Source: Alicyclobacillaceae bacterium I2511 (GTDB taxonomy: Bacteria > Bacillota > Bacilli > Alicyclobacillales > Alicyclobacillaceae). From it: 64,000 bases of DNA. The stretch covers positions 1-64,000 of the forward strand of contig QXHL01000012.1 of the NCBI GenBank assembly GCA_003584005.1. Reading direction: 5' to 3'. A model generated the notes under the pieces. It saw only the letters and a program-made list of their open reading frames with translations, did not search any database and had not been told where the DNA came from. A program made the position numbers and the translations under genes. How positions within the stretch are numbered: position 1 is the first letter of the stretch; every line of letters starts with the position of its first letter. Shown here piece after piece: positions 35,181 to 43,966 of this stretch.

Positions 35181-36023
35181 ATGTCCCGATTACTGGTGGT
35201 GGGTTGTGGTCTCATGGGGACCTCTTTGGCATTGGCCTGGCAGCGAGCTATTCCAGGATTGTGGGTGGAGGGGGTGGAAATATGTCCTGCACATCGCCTG
35301 GCAGCACAATCCACTGGCGCTTTCAAAAACATCTGGGAAAAAATCCCAAACAATAAATACGACTGGGCCGTTTTGAGTACACCTGTGGACGAGGCCCTGC
35401 AATTACTCCCTGAAGTGGCACAAGTAGCAGAGTTTATCCTTGATGTTTGCAGTGTGAAAACTAGAATTTGCGAACTAGCAGAGACTTTAAATCTAAAACA
35501 ACGGTTTGCTCCAACCCACCCGATGGCAGGGAAGGCCACCGCCGGTCCGCAAACGGCTACGGCGGAACTGTTTGTGGACATGCCGTGGCTATGTATTGTT
35601 GGTTGGCCTGCCTGTGCAAAAATCATTCCCGTATTGTCTGCCAGTAGAGCTTTGGTACAGTACTTACCCAGCGCAGAGGAGCACGACTTAGCTGTGGCTT
35701 TCGCCAGTCACGGTGTCCACCTAACCTCACTGGCGGTCATGTTGGCATTTCAAAAGGCCTGTACACAAACCGAGGACTGTACCTCCTGGCAGCGCATGAC
35801 AGGTCCTGGCTTTCGCGATGTTACCCGGCTGAGTGCCTCGCCACCGGGATTCTGGGTCACCACGTTAGCACACAACCGCACCTTTGTACTGCAGGCATTA
35901 GAGGGTGTGATGGAGGAATTGCAACGGTTTCGAGAAACCCTTGTTCATTCGCCACATCAGATAGAGCCTTTACTACAAGCAGCGCAGGACGCCTACATCC
36001 AATGGAAGGAAGGCCATGCATGA
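35181..36023 (+). CDS. tyrA: prephenate dehydrogenase
   Basis: NAD-dependent oxidative decarboxylation of prephenate to 4-hydroxyphenylpyruvate for tyrosine. The nucleotide-binding VVGCGLMGTSLALAW lies at residues 6-20; THPMAGKATAGP (near 112) and the DVCSVK motif match the family. From ATG 35181 it has 280 aa and lacks the C-terminal ACT domain found in some Bacilli, so direct tyrosine feedback may be missing. The upstream GTG 35097 could also be used; neither start has a good ribosome site. Its end overlaps aroA by 4 bases. Confidence 0.85.
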   Translation: MSRLLVVGCGLMGTSLALAWQRAIPGLWVEGVEICPAHRLAAQSTGAFKNIWEKIPNNKYDWAVLSTPVDEALQLLPEVAQVAEFILDVCSVKTRICELAETLNLKQRFAPTHPMAGKATAGPQTATAELFVDMPWLCIVGWPACAKIIPVLSASRALVQYLPSAEEHDLAVAFASHGVHLTSLAVMLAFQKACTQTEDCTSWQRMTGPGFRDVTRLSASPPGFWVTTLAHNRTFVLQALEGVMEELQRFRETLVHSPHQIEPLLQAAQDAYIQWKEGHA

Positions 36024-37351
36024 CCGATTCAAAAACAAATCCGCGCACACAGTATTTTGCCCCCAGTGGATCTCTCCGCGGTACACTACAGGTTCCTGGA
36101 GATAAGTCCATTACACACCGGGCCATTTTACTGGGATTGTTGGCCAATGGAGAAACGGAGATTGACGGTTGGCTGGATGCAGCTGATTGCCGATCTTCCT
36201 TACGCGTGGCAAGCCTGCTTGGGGCAGGGGTCAAGGAACAGGGACCAGTGCTCCAAATTCAAGGTACTGGAGGGACCCTCGCAGAACCTGTGGACGTGCT
36301 AGACTGTGGCAATTCAGGAACCACGCTGCGCGTATTCTTAGGGGCCCTCGCTGCACGGGTAAGGTTTTGCAGTGTCACTGGTGATTATTCTTTGCGGCAC
36401 CGACCGATGGGAAGAGTCATCCAACCCTTGCAGGCAATGGGTGCACAGATTTTCGCACGCAGTGGCCACTTGGCACCTTTGTGTGTACAAGGGGGTCGCT
36501 TACATGGCATTGAATATACCCTGCCAGTGGCCAGCGCACAGGTAAAATCCGCTATTTTGATGGCGGGTTTGCTAGCAGAGACAGGGACTACAACCGTGAT
36601 TGAGCAGACCGTTAGCCGTGATCATACCGAAAATATGCTATTGGGATTTGGCGCCCATGTAGAACGGGAATGGCTCTCTACTGGTGGGCAAAGAATTACC
36701 GTTGCCCCCGGGCAAAGCTTGCAGGCTTGCCGCGTTCAAGTTCCTGGTGATTTTTCCGCTGCTGCCTTTCATGTGGCCGCCGCACTGGTGGTTCCAGGGT
36801 CGACGGTGACTTTACAAAACGTCGGATTGAATCCAACCCGTACAGGTTTTCTAAACGTGGTGGAACGTATGGGGGCACACCTATCTATCACAGGTCAACG
36901 TCTATCTGCCGGCGAGGCCTTAGGGAATTTAATTGTGCATTCTGAGGCTCTCCAGGGTGTCGACATTCACTCAGAAGAGGTCCCTGCGCTCATTGATGAG
37001 TTGCCGGTGATTGCTGTCTTAGCTGCCTATGCACATGGCACAACCCATGTGCATGGTGCCAGTGAACTACGCTTCAAAGAAACGGATCGAATTACTGCCA
37101 TGGTCAGCGGCTTGCAAAATATAGGAGTGGATGCGGAGGAAACGGCCGACGGTTTCATTGTTCGAGGGCGAGGGGATGGCATCCCAGGTGGACAGGTAAG
37201 TAGTCGCGGAGACCACCGGGTGGCCATGAGCCTTGCAATTGCAGGAATGGGTTCACAGCGTGGAGTTGAAGTGGAAGAATGGGGTTGTGTCGAAATTTCC
37301 TATCCCCGTTTTCTCACGGACATTCGCCAATTGGGATATATCGGATTATAG
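36020..37351 (+). CDS. aroA: 3-phosphoshikimate 1-carboxyvinyltransferase (EPSP synthase)
   Basis: Sixth shikimate step. LQVPGDKSITHRAILL (near residue 22) holds the substrate-binding lysine and arginine; LDCGNSGTTLRVFLG (near 88), VASAQVKSAILMAGL and KETDRITAM are also clear. 443 aa. ATG 36020 follows GGAAGGAAGG and overlaps tyrA (ATGA). It is the last gene of the TRAP-controlled operon. Family class I or II was not judged. Confidence 0.95.
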   Translation: MTDSKTNPRTQYFAPSGSLRGTLQVPGDKSITHRAILLGLLANGETEIDGWLDAADCRSSLRVASLLGAGVKEQGPVLQIQGTGGTLAEPVDVLDCGNSGTTLRVFLGALAARVRFCSVTGDYSLRHRPMGRVIQPLQAMGAQIFARSGHLAPLCVQGGRLHGIEYTLPVASAQVKSAILMAGLLAETGTTTVIEQTVSRDHTENMLLGFGAHVEREWLSTGGQRITVAPGQSLQACRVQVPGDFSAAAFHVAAALVVPGSTVTLQNVGLNPTRTGFLNVVERMGAHLSITGQRLSAGEALGNLIVHSEALQGVDIHSEEVPALIDELPVIAVLAAYAHGTTHVHGASELRFKETDRITAMVSGLQNIGVDAEETADGFIVRGRGDGIPGGQVSSRGDHRVAMSLAIAGMGSQRGVEVEEWGCVEISYPRFLTDIRQLGYIGL

Positions 37352-37371
37352 TGATTTGAAAATAAACGGTC

Positions 37372-37400
37372 TTGACAGCGCTTCCATGGAATGATATGCT
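37372..37400 (+). promoter_or_regulatory. strong sigma-A-like promoter upstream of the helicase pair
   Basis: TTGACA (37372-37377), exactly 17 bases, TATGCT (37395-37400): the -35 is consensus. Transcription would start near 37407 and soon meet the terminator at 37457-37485. Confidence 0.8.
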
Positions 37401-37417
37401 TCTCAACGAAGGGTGTT

Positions 37418-37522
37418 ATGTCTGATTTCTCTCCACTCCTAGCAAGCTTTATTTTAGGAATCTGCGTTGCAGATTCCTTTTTTTTGTTTGCAAATGCACC
37501 TAGAGGTGTATGTTCCACATAA
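37418..37522 (+). CDS. possible 34-residue leader peptide
   Basis: ATG at 37418 follows AAGGGTG and gives MSDFSPLLASFILGICVADS followed by FFLFANAPRGVCST. The codons run straight through the perfect terminator hairpin at 37457-37477, with the hairpin and U-run encoding ICVADSFF. This is the layout of a leader peptide or small hydrophobic peptide whose translation could affect termination. No obvious run of one rare codon is seen. It could also be a chance frame within a small RNA gene. The remainder of the gap to the helicase (to 37686) shows nothing else. Confidence 0.35.
   Translation: MSDFSPLLASFILGICVADSFFLFANAPRGVCST
37457..37485 (+). terminator. terminator 60 bases after the promoter
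   Basis: GGAATCTGC (37457-37465) and GCAGATTCC (37469-37477) form a perfect 9-bp stem with loop GTT, followed by eight T residues. Together with the promoter at 37372 it would define an RNA of about 75-80 nt or an attenuator. Confidence 0.85.
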
Positions 37523-37686
37523 AAGAGACGCCAATCCCAGAGTTAATTCCCTTTGGGTTGTCCACACTAAAGTAAAATCCCCCTGTATACCCACGGAAAG
37601 ACCAAGGCATACTGAAAATGGCTGGAATTTTTGCACCAGAGTCTGCCACACATTGCAAGCTTTGCCCTTGAAGGGTGGCGAAACCT

Positions 37687-39300
37687 ATGTTTGTTCGCAA
37701 GGATGGAAGCGTGTGGATTCCGGAAACAGCTAGTAATGAAGTGATAAACTTTGTAGCCAGCTTTGCCGAGCGAGTGACCGACATGGGAAGTGTTCAAGTA
37801 TTTCACATTACCCCAGTCAGTTTGTGGGAAGCAGCTGCCAATGGGCGAACCGCCCGCGATATTTTACGGTTTCTCAAGCTTCACTGTAGCCCAGAAAATT
37901 TATCATTCCAAATTCAAGAAAAAATCGTGGTGGAAATGGGTAAGTGGGGGTGTACCAGGCTCACCATGGCAAGTGACAAAAAACTGTTTTTACAAATTTG
38001 CCCTCGCCTAAGCAGTCAGGTCAAAGCTTTGGCTGAACTGCCCCAGCACCGAACAACTGAGGATGGCCTGGTGTTTGATTTATCACAGCGAGCCACCGTA
38101 AAACGGGTTCTGGCACGGTCTGGAATTCCAGTACTTGATAAAACAGGCTACACTCATCCACCCCAACTGTGTTTTTCCCTCTCGGAACAAACTCACTTAC
38201 GAGATTATCAGCAACAGGCTGTTGACTATTTCTTATCATCCACCATTGGTGGTAGCGGCGTGGCTGTCCTACCCTGCGGATCGGGCAAAACCTTGGTGGG
38301 AATTGCAACGGCCCAAAAATTACAGGCAACAACCCTAATATTGGTACCCAATGAAACTTCAGCCTTACAATGGCAAAAAGAATTTTATCAACGAACTACA
38401 TTAAAGGCTCCCCAAGTCGGCTCATATCAACCCAAAGCTCCCCTGCGTCCGGTGACCCTTGTCACATATCACCGTGTGGCTTCCCGTTCTGCCCAAGGAC
38501 AACGGATGAATTTTCAACACCTGCTTGAGCAAACCTGGGGTTTGGTTATTTACGATGAGGTACATATGTTACCTGCCCCCTGGTTTCGCTTGGCAGCAGA
38601 ACTTCAGGGGTCCCATCGACTTGGTTTGACCGCGACACTGGTAAGAGAGGACGGAGCACAGGCGGATGTGTTCAGTCTAATCGGTCCAAAGTTTTATGAT
38701 CAAAGCTGGCGTGCACTTGAACAAGCGGGCTTTTTATCCAGGGTTCGTTGCGTTGAAGTGCGAATTCCTATGGATGCTACGTCACAGGCCTTATACGGGG
38801 CAGCTTCGGCACGAGAGAGACACAAAATTGCTGCACAGAATCCACAAAAACTGCCTGTAGTTCGCAGCATTCTCAAAGATCACGAGGGCCAGAGTGTTTT
38901 GTTAATGGGTCAATACCTGGAGGGACTACGAAGCACAGCACAAGCCATAGGGTGTCCGTTAATTGAAGGAAAAACTCCACGTACACAGCGGGAAAGACTG
39001 TTTTCTGACTTCAGGCAGGGAAAGTGTCTGCAACTGGCGGTATCTCGAATTGCAAACGCTGCGGTGGATCTTCCTACCGCTTCTGTCGCCATTCAAGTTT
39101 CTGGATTATTTGGGTCTCGTCAAGAGGAAGCGCAGAGAATTGGCAGACTGTTGCGTCCTGATACAAAAGAGGGGATATTCTACAGCTTAGTGAGTGAAGC
39201 AACGGTGGAGGAGAAAATGGCTGCCCACAGACAAACATTTTTAGCGGAACAAGGATATGCCTACGATATTCGCTCTGCTGCAGAAATCTTGGCGAGATGA
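37687..39300 (+). CDS. XPB/Rad25-type DNA helicase
   Basis: A superfamily 2 helicase. Walker A is GSGKT (near residue 197), the Walker B-like box DEVH near 289, LTATLVRED near 314 (motif III region) and RQEEAQRIGRLLRP near 478 (motif VI). The N-terminal 170 residues are the XPB-specific region. The pattern matches bacterial relatives of eukaryotic XPB, thought to act in DNA unwinding or repair. 537 aa. ATG at 37687 follows AAGGGTGG; GTG 37675 is also possible. It is followed after 45 bases by a helicase-associated protein. No DEAH-box nuclease domain is fused. Confidence 0.85.
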   Translation: MFVRKDGSVWIPETASNEVINFVASFAERVTDMGSVQVFHITPVSLWEAAANGRTARDILRFLKLHCSPENLSFQIQEKIVVEMGKWGCTRLTMASDKKLFLQICPRLSSQVKALAELPQHRTTEDGLVFDLSQRATVKRVLARSGIPVLDKTGYTHPPQLCFSLSEQTHLRDYQQQAVDYFLSSTIGGSGVAVLPCGSGKTLVGIATAQKLQATTLILVPNETSALQWQKEFYQRTTLKAPQVGSYQPKAPLRPVTLVTYHRVASRSAQGQRMNFQHLLEQTWGLVIYDEVHMLPAPWFRLAAELQGSHRLGLTATLVREDGAQADVFSLIGPKFYDQSWRALEQAGFLSRVRCVEVRIPMDATSQALYGAASARERHKIAAQNPQKLPVVRSILKDHEGQSVLLMGQYLEGLRSTAQAIGCPLIEGKTPRTQRERLFSDFRQGKCLQLAVSRIANAAVDLPTASVAIQVSGLFGSRQEEAQRIGRLLRPDTKEGIFYSLVSEATVEEKMAAHRQTFLAEQGYAYDIRSAAEILAR

Positions 39301-39345
39301 TGATGATTTAAAACGAAACTGCATTTTAGGAGGCTGAGTGTTGCA

Positions 39346-40737
39346 ATGAGATTGTCTGAGTGTTTAACCCATGCTGATATTTCTGTACTGCAAAAAGTCG
39401 CTGACTATCATCAATTAGCTTGTATTCGTCATTCAAAGATGTCGCTGTTGCAGGAGCTACTGATGACCTTACGAAATCCCCAATTGGCCACGAATCAAGT
39501 ACGGCAGTGGCCTGTTTTGCGCCGTCAGACAATGATGAGATTGTCCTTCAACAGGAAAGGAATATTTGCCGCAGAAGAACTGGAAGCAATGTTTCAATCG
39601 CAAGGCGGCAGCACCGCATTAACGGAACTCACTCGGCAAGGGTGGCTGTATCCTACGACTCGTTTCACAGGTCGACTACAGTATTGTTTGCCAGAAGAGC
39701 TACAACAGCAGTTAGCAAAAAGTTTGATGGCCGAGCTCATGGAACACGTGCGAGTAAGATCACAGGCACCGCTGATTTGCAGTGATGAAGGATATGCTGT
39801 AGTCCGAGATTGTGCAGTTTTACTTGAGTATGTGGAACGACACCCTGTACAACTGACAGTGGAGGGGAGCATATATAAGCGTAATCTTGAACAATTATTG
39901 CAATTACTGGAGGTTGCTGAGCCACCCCTAGAACCAGGCTGGCGATTTGGCTATGGACGACGGTTTCACGACTACCCAGACCGCTTAGCTTTAATCTACG
40001 ATTTTGCTTTTCAACAAAAGTTTTTGGTGGAACATGTGGACGGTATGCTGACAGTCACAGAGGAAGTAAATCAATGGCGGCTGCAATCGGAGTCTGCAAA
40101 GCTCAAAAGTTTATTTGGCTTTTACATTTCCCTGTACCGCCGAGCCGTCTTTCGGCTACCTCTTATATTGCGGTTATTCACACAACTGCCAAAAGACTGT
40201 TGGGTAAGTAGTCTGGATTTTGCAGCAGCCTTGGGTAACTTGGTACAACCCTATTATTATGATACCAGGGACCACGTATGGCAAAACCGAATTGTAAAAA
40301 TGCTCATGCATATGGGAGTTTTACGGACTGGAAGCGACGAAGATAATCAAATTTGGTTTCAAATTACACAAACTGGTCAACAATTATTATTAGGGGATAC
40401 TCTTTCAGAAGAAATTGATGAAACAGCGATTGAAAAGCGGATCTTTATCGTCCAACCTAATTTTGAGATTGTCATCACCGCCAATAACGCTGCAATTTTG
40501 TCAGATTTAGCATTGTTGTGTGACCTCAAAGAGGGTGGGACTCTGCGCGTCTATCGAATGACGGAAAGTTCCATACAACGCGGTTTGGCAGCAAGAAAAA
40601 CGGCCAATCAATGGATTGAATTTTTAAACCGCTTTTCGCAGACACCAGTGCCTGGTAACGTGGAACGAACCCTGCGAGAATGGGAACGGCGGGGCAATGC
40701 GCTGAAAGAATCTGAACAGGAAAGTTTAAGCAGCTGA
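39346..40737 (+). CDS. helicase-associated protein, partner of the XPB-type helicase
   Basis: A 463-residue protein, mostly helical with no membrane segment. The C-terminal third (about residues 365-430, starting IEKRIFIVQPNFEIVITANN and followed by LYRMTESS-like text RVYRMTESSIQRGLA) resembles the XPB N-terminal / helicase-associated domain seen in proteins encoded next to bacterial XPB genes. The N-terminal part has winged-helix-like character (GGSTALTELTRQGWLYPTTR). AGGAGG lies 12 bases before the ATG. Co-transcription with the helicase at 37687 suggests a two-subunit machine. The name is inferred from this context. Confidence 0.7.
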   Translation: MRLSECLTHADISVLQKVADYHQLACIRHSKMSLLQELLMTLRNPQLATNQVRQWPVLRRQTMMRLSFNRKGIFAAEELEAMFQSQGGSTALTELTRQGWLYPTTRFTGRLQYCLPEELQQQLAKSLMAELMEHVRVRSQAPLICSDEGYAVVRDCAVLLEYVERHPVQLTVEGSIYKRNLEQLLQLLEVAEPPLEPGWRFGYGRRFHDYPDRLALIYDFAFQQKFLVEHVDGMLTVTEEVNQWRLQSESAKLKSLFGFYISLYRRAVFRLPLILRLFTQLPKDCWVSSLDFAAALGNLVQPYYYDTRDHVWQNRIVKMLMHMGVLRTGSDEDNQIWFQITQTGQQLLLGDTLSEEIDETAIEKRIFIVQPNFEIVITANNAAILSDLALLCDLKEGGTLRVYRMTESSIQRGLAARKTANQWIEFLNRFSQTPVPGNVERTLREWERRGNALKESEQESLSS

Positions 40738-41059
40738 TTACTTACGATACATACTTTACACATTCCAAATTTGGACCACCAATCAGGATAGTAAAGCTGT
40801 GTTATCGTTAGTAATACTTAAAAAATTCATTAAAATGAGCCCCTGTGGTAAAAAAGTCCGTTGCAAGAATTCCCTTCTGGCGATACCATAGGATAAAGGC
40901 AGAAAGTTCGAAAAATGCACGGACTTTCTGTAGGCGAGCAGGAAAAGATGACGAGTCCGGCGAATAAACTAAATAAACAGTTCGGTACTCGTTGTCGCAT
41001 CTCAGTTCATTAATTGTTCAGGCCATACCAGGTTACAGCCATCGAGGGGGGAGACGGAC
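40738..41059. other. intergenic stretch without recognised gene
   Basis: 322 bases between the helicase partner and ypiB. One hairpin-capable pair, AGAAAGT (40901) and ACTTTCT (40923), is visible, without a T-run. No frame of interest, tRNA or riboswitch was recognised. B. subtilis has ypiA hereabouts; no remnant is seen. Confidence 0.5.
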
Positions 41060-41638
41060 ATGGGTAACGCGGTCACAGTTGCCGAAAAAAAACATTTTCT
41101 GCGTTGGTTTCTGACCACCTACCAACTTCAGAGCCGTGAGGCAGAAATGCTGATGCGTTACTTGATGACTCGAGAGAACTTGTTGCGACGCGTACACTTT
41201 GTTGAAAACTTTCGTCAGTTGTCACGTGTCATCGTCGTGTCCACCACTTGCGTCCAGGCTGCCCCTTTTCGTTTCTATCGTCGTAATAAACCCGTATCCA
41301 CAGACGTGGAACAGGCATTTTTAGACATGTATCAGCATCCAGATGAAGACATTTACCTGGGATTGTTTTTTAGAGACAGAGCCACTTCTGCAGCCTATGC
41401 TGCAGTTTTGGAAGAAGGGATTGCCACTGAGATGGAGCCTGCAGTTCAGGAATATATCAGCATTCAAGCGGACTGGATGATTGAACAACTGCAACGAACC
41501 TTCGAACGCAATAAGTTGATGAGAGAAGTGGACGAGGCTTTAGACCAGCAGGACCGCGGAGCGTTTTTAGAGGCCAGTCGACGTCTCATTGCGTTTGACG
41601 AATCACTGGTCAAAGACTCTGCTGTATCCTCCCGCTAA
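41060..41638 (+). CDS. ypiB: UPF0302 family protein YpiB
   Basis: A conserved Firmicutes protein of unknown function. The start VAEKKHFLRWFLTTYQLQSREAEML and the central RRVHFVENFRQ, PFRFYRRNK and EYISIQADW fit YpiB closely. 192 aa. No membrane segment. GAGGGGGGAGAC lies before the ATG. In B. subtilis it precedes ypiF and the qcrABC cytochrome genes; these are absent here and ypjC follows instead on the other strand. Confidence 0.88.
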   Translation: MGNAVTVAEKKHFLRWFLTTYQLQSREAEMLMRYLMTRENLLRRVHFVENFRQLSRVIVVSTTCVQAAPFRFYRRNKPVSTDVEQAFLDMYQHPDEDIYLGLFFRDRATSAAYAAVLEEGIATEMEPAVQEYISIQADWMIEQLQRTFERNKLMREVDEALDQQDRGAFLEASRRLIAFDESLVKDSAVSSR

Positions 41639-41681
41639 GCATGCACTTCGCCCACAAATTCGATGGCAATCCTCATTCAGG

Positions 41682-41720
41682 TTGGGATTCTGCGGAAGCG
41701 TAGAATCCCAACAATTTTTT
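41682..41720. terminator. terminator between ypiB and the YitT-family gene
   Basis: TTGGGATTCT (41682-41691) pairs with AGAATCCCAA (41702-41711), followed by CAATTTTTT. Being symmetrical, it can end both convergent genes. Confidence 0.8.
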
Positions 41721-41748
41721 GCAAGCTGGATGCTGTTTGTGTCCCACT

Positions 41749-42630
41749 TCAGATACTTTCCTTGGTGAAATCCGTGGGACTTGGCGCATCAAAGGTAAAT
41801 CCTTCACCAAGGACTTCATGTGCATTACTGACCACCACAAACGCCCGTGTGTCCACCTTTTGAACAATTTGTTGGACCCGACTGACTTCCATGCGGGACA
41901 CTACGCAATAAATGACTTGCTTCACCTCGCCAGTATAACCGCCTCTGGCCTGTAACAGGGTGGTGCCCCGTTCTAAATGTTCATGAATTGCCGCCAAAAT
42001 CAGTTCGTGATGTTCTGAGATAATCGTCACAGCTTTGGCGGATCGGACGCCTTCAATCACAAAGTCAATCACTCGACTAGAAACAAATAATGCGACCAGT
42101 GAATACATGGCTGTTTCAAGTCCAATGATAATCGCAACCAGGCCAATGACACAGACATCGATGGCAAATAGGGTTTTCCCCATTGAAAATCCGATGAAGT
42201 GACGAATCAGTCGAGCGATGATATCGGAACCTCCAGTAGTGGCACCCGCACGAAAAATCATGCCTAATCCAAGACCCGTAAGCACACCTGCGTAAAGGGC
42301 TGCCAACAGTGGGTCATGTGTCTGTACCTGCCAATGAGCTGTCAGGGTGCTAAAAAGGGAAACTCCCAATACTCCCACAGTCGTTTTAAAGATAAATTCA
42401 TGACCGAACTTTCGCCAACCCAACCAAAGCAACGGAATATTCAAAATGAAAAATGTTAATCCCAACGGCCACTGCAATTTATACAATAGCAACAAAGAAA
42501 TGCCAACAAACCCGCCTTCCGCCAAGTGGTTGGCGACTAAGAATAAATTTAAACCGAGAGAATAAACCAAAGAACCTACTAAAATAGATCCCCATTGAAT
42601 TATAAAAACCCACACTTTCCCTTTTAACAC
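41749..42630 (-). CDS. ypjC: YitT family membrane protein (YpjC position)
   Basis: An integral membrane protein with about six hydrophobic segments in the N-terminal 200 residues (the YitT/DUF161 part), followed by a cytoplasmic C-terminal DUF2179-like domain (AVTIISEHHELILAAIHEHL ... TLLQARGGYTGEVKQ). Transport function is assumed, not known. GTG 42630 follows AGAGGAG on the minus strand; a longer frame to 42702 lacks a ribosome site. 293 aa. The gene is inverted relative to ypiB and ypjD. B. subtilis ypjC sits in the same neighbourhood, hence the symbol. Confidence 0.8.
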   Translation of the reverse strand: MLKGKVWVFIIQWGSILVGSLVYSLGLNLFLVANHLAEGGFVGISLLLLYKLQWPLGLTFFILNIPLLWLGWRKFGHEFIFKTTVGVLGVSLFSTLTAHWQVQTHDPLLAALYAGVLTGLGLGMIFRAGATTGGSDIIARLIRHFIGFSMGKTLFAIDVCVIGLVAIIIGLETAMYSLVALFVSSRVIDFVIEGVRSAKAVTIISEHHELILAAIHEHLERGTTLLQARGGYTGEVKQVIYCVVSRMEVSRVQQIVQKVDTRAFVVVSNAHEVLGEGFTFDAPSPTDFTKESI

Positions 42631-42720
42631 TGTGCCATCGCTCCTCTTTGCCAGGTTCTCTTGCTTATCTTGCCAGACGCAGGGGGATTGATTCAATGGC
42701 AAACGTAATTTTTGCTAGAA

Positions 42721-43794
42721 TTAATTACTTTTATCTAGCCAAGGGTGCCAAAGAACTGAAAATATAATAAAAGTACAAATCCAACCAAATAGGGGATACG
42801 CGAATCGCACAATAGCTGTAAATCCAATCAGACTAACACCAAGTGAAACTAATAAGATTAATGCATAAGTCCATTGAATTCTATTTTCATTGTTTGGAGT
42901 TATCCAAGCAGCCAAGGCGAACACATTGGCAACAAGGGTGGAATAAATTTCGCCCCAGAGGACAAACACGAACACCCAGCGTAGCCAAGGACCGAGAAAT
43001 GTAGCAATGTGGGCCATTGGAATTGTATAAATATGGGCGTCCGGATGACCAGCTAGCGCCACCATGACGGCTGCCGCCATACAGCCTAATCCCACCGCAC
43101 CCAAAAAGGCCCCCTGACGGATTACCCATGCATTCGGCATAGACGCCCCCAATGGCAACAGCACACCTACCGCCAGGCCTGTGTTAAAAGCAACATACAG
43201 CACAGTCGATACAAAAGCGGAAAACCAAACATTCCCAGGTAAAATAGCTCGAAAGTCCAGTACCTGCAGCCCAGCACCGGGTCTAAGCAGACTTTGCCCT
43301 GCGGTAGCCAGGACAAAGGTTATCATTGTAGGCACAATGACGGTATTGGCCTGTAGAATTCCGCCCATGCCGCGTAAGAGTGTTGCATAAGTCACCGTCA
43401 AGGTCAGCAAAGCCCCCAGCAGATAGGACCACCCTAATCGTTCTTGTAACAATGCCCCGGCACCTGCAACCATCGCAACAGTGACACCAAACAACATTCC
43501 TGTCATCATCCAGTCCACAAAGTAGCCTATTCGGGATCCATATAAGTAGGTGTTCAATTCCCTATAAGATGTGGCCCCAAGCTTTTGTCCGAGGTGCATG
43601 ACGCGGTAACCAACCCAAGCAAATAGCACAATTCCCAGCATCACACCCATCAATCCAGCCACTCCGAAACGGCCAAAAAACTGATAAATTTCTTGCCCTG
43701 AGGCAAAACCAGCACCAACAACCGTTCCAATATAAGTAAGCCCTACCTGCAGGGCCAGGTTAAACGAGCCTGACCGTAAATCTCGTTTAGCCAC
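42721..43794 (-). CDS. YkvI-like membrane transport protein
   Basis: A 357-residue integral membrane protein with about ten hydrophobic helices. The N-terminus (LALQVGLTYIGTVVGAGFASGQEIYQFFG) carries a broken-helix GAGFASGQE motif of the LeuT-fold/APC superfamily; proteins annotated as YkvI share it. Substrate unknown. The start ATG 43794 has GGAGGGATGTCCAGTGGC-like sequence upstream on the minus strand. No homologue lies here in B. subtilis, so this and uppP appear to be insertions. It diverges from uppP with 172 bases between. Confidence 0.8.
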   Translation of the reverse strand: MAKRDLRSGSFNLALQVGLTYIGTVVGAGFASGQEIYQFFGRFGVAGLMGVMLGIVLFAWVGYRVMHLGQKLGATSYRELNTYLYGSRIGYFVDWMMTGMLFGVTVAMVAGAGALLQERLGWSYLLGALLTLTVTYATLLRGMGGILQANTVIVPTMITFVLATAGQSLLRPGAGLQVLDFRAILPGNVWFSAFVSTVLYVAFNTGLAVGVLLPLGASMPNAWVIRQGAFLGAVGLGCMAAAVMVALAGHPDAHIYTIPMAHIATFLGPWLRWVFVFVLWGEIYSTLVANVFALAAWITPNNENRIQWTYALILLVSLGVSLIGFTAIVRFAYPLFGWICTFIIFSVLWHPWLDKSN

Positions 43795-43966
43795 TGGACA
43801 TCCCTCCAGTTCATTCTATGGGGATTAGAAAAAATTCATGTTGTCCGGGCATTCGTTGCATCAACCTGTCCTAAAAAAATATACATAAATTGAGGGGGTG
43901 ACCGAACATCCTCGTTCAGCCACTATGGTTAGCCACATCGTCGAGCAAACAGAAAGGTGGGAGGCC

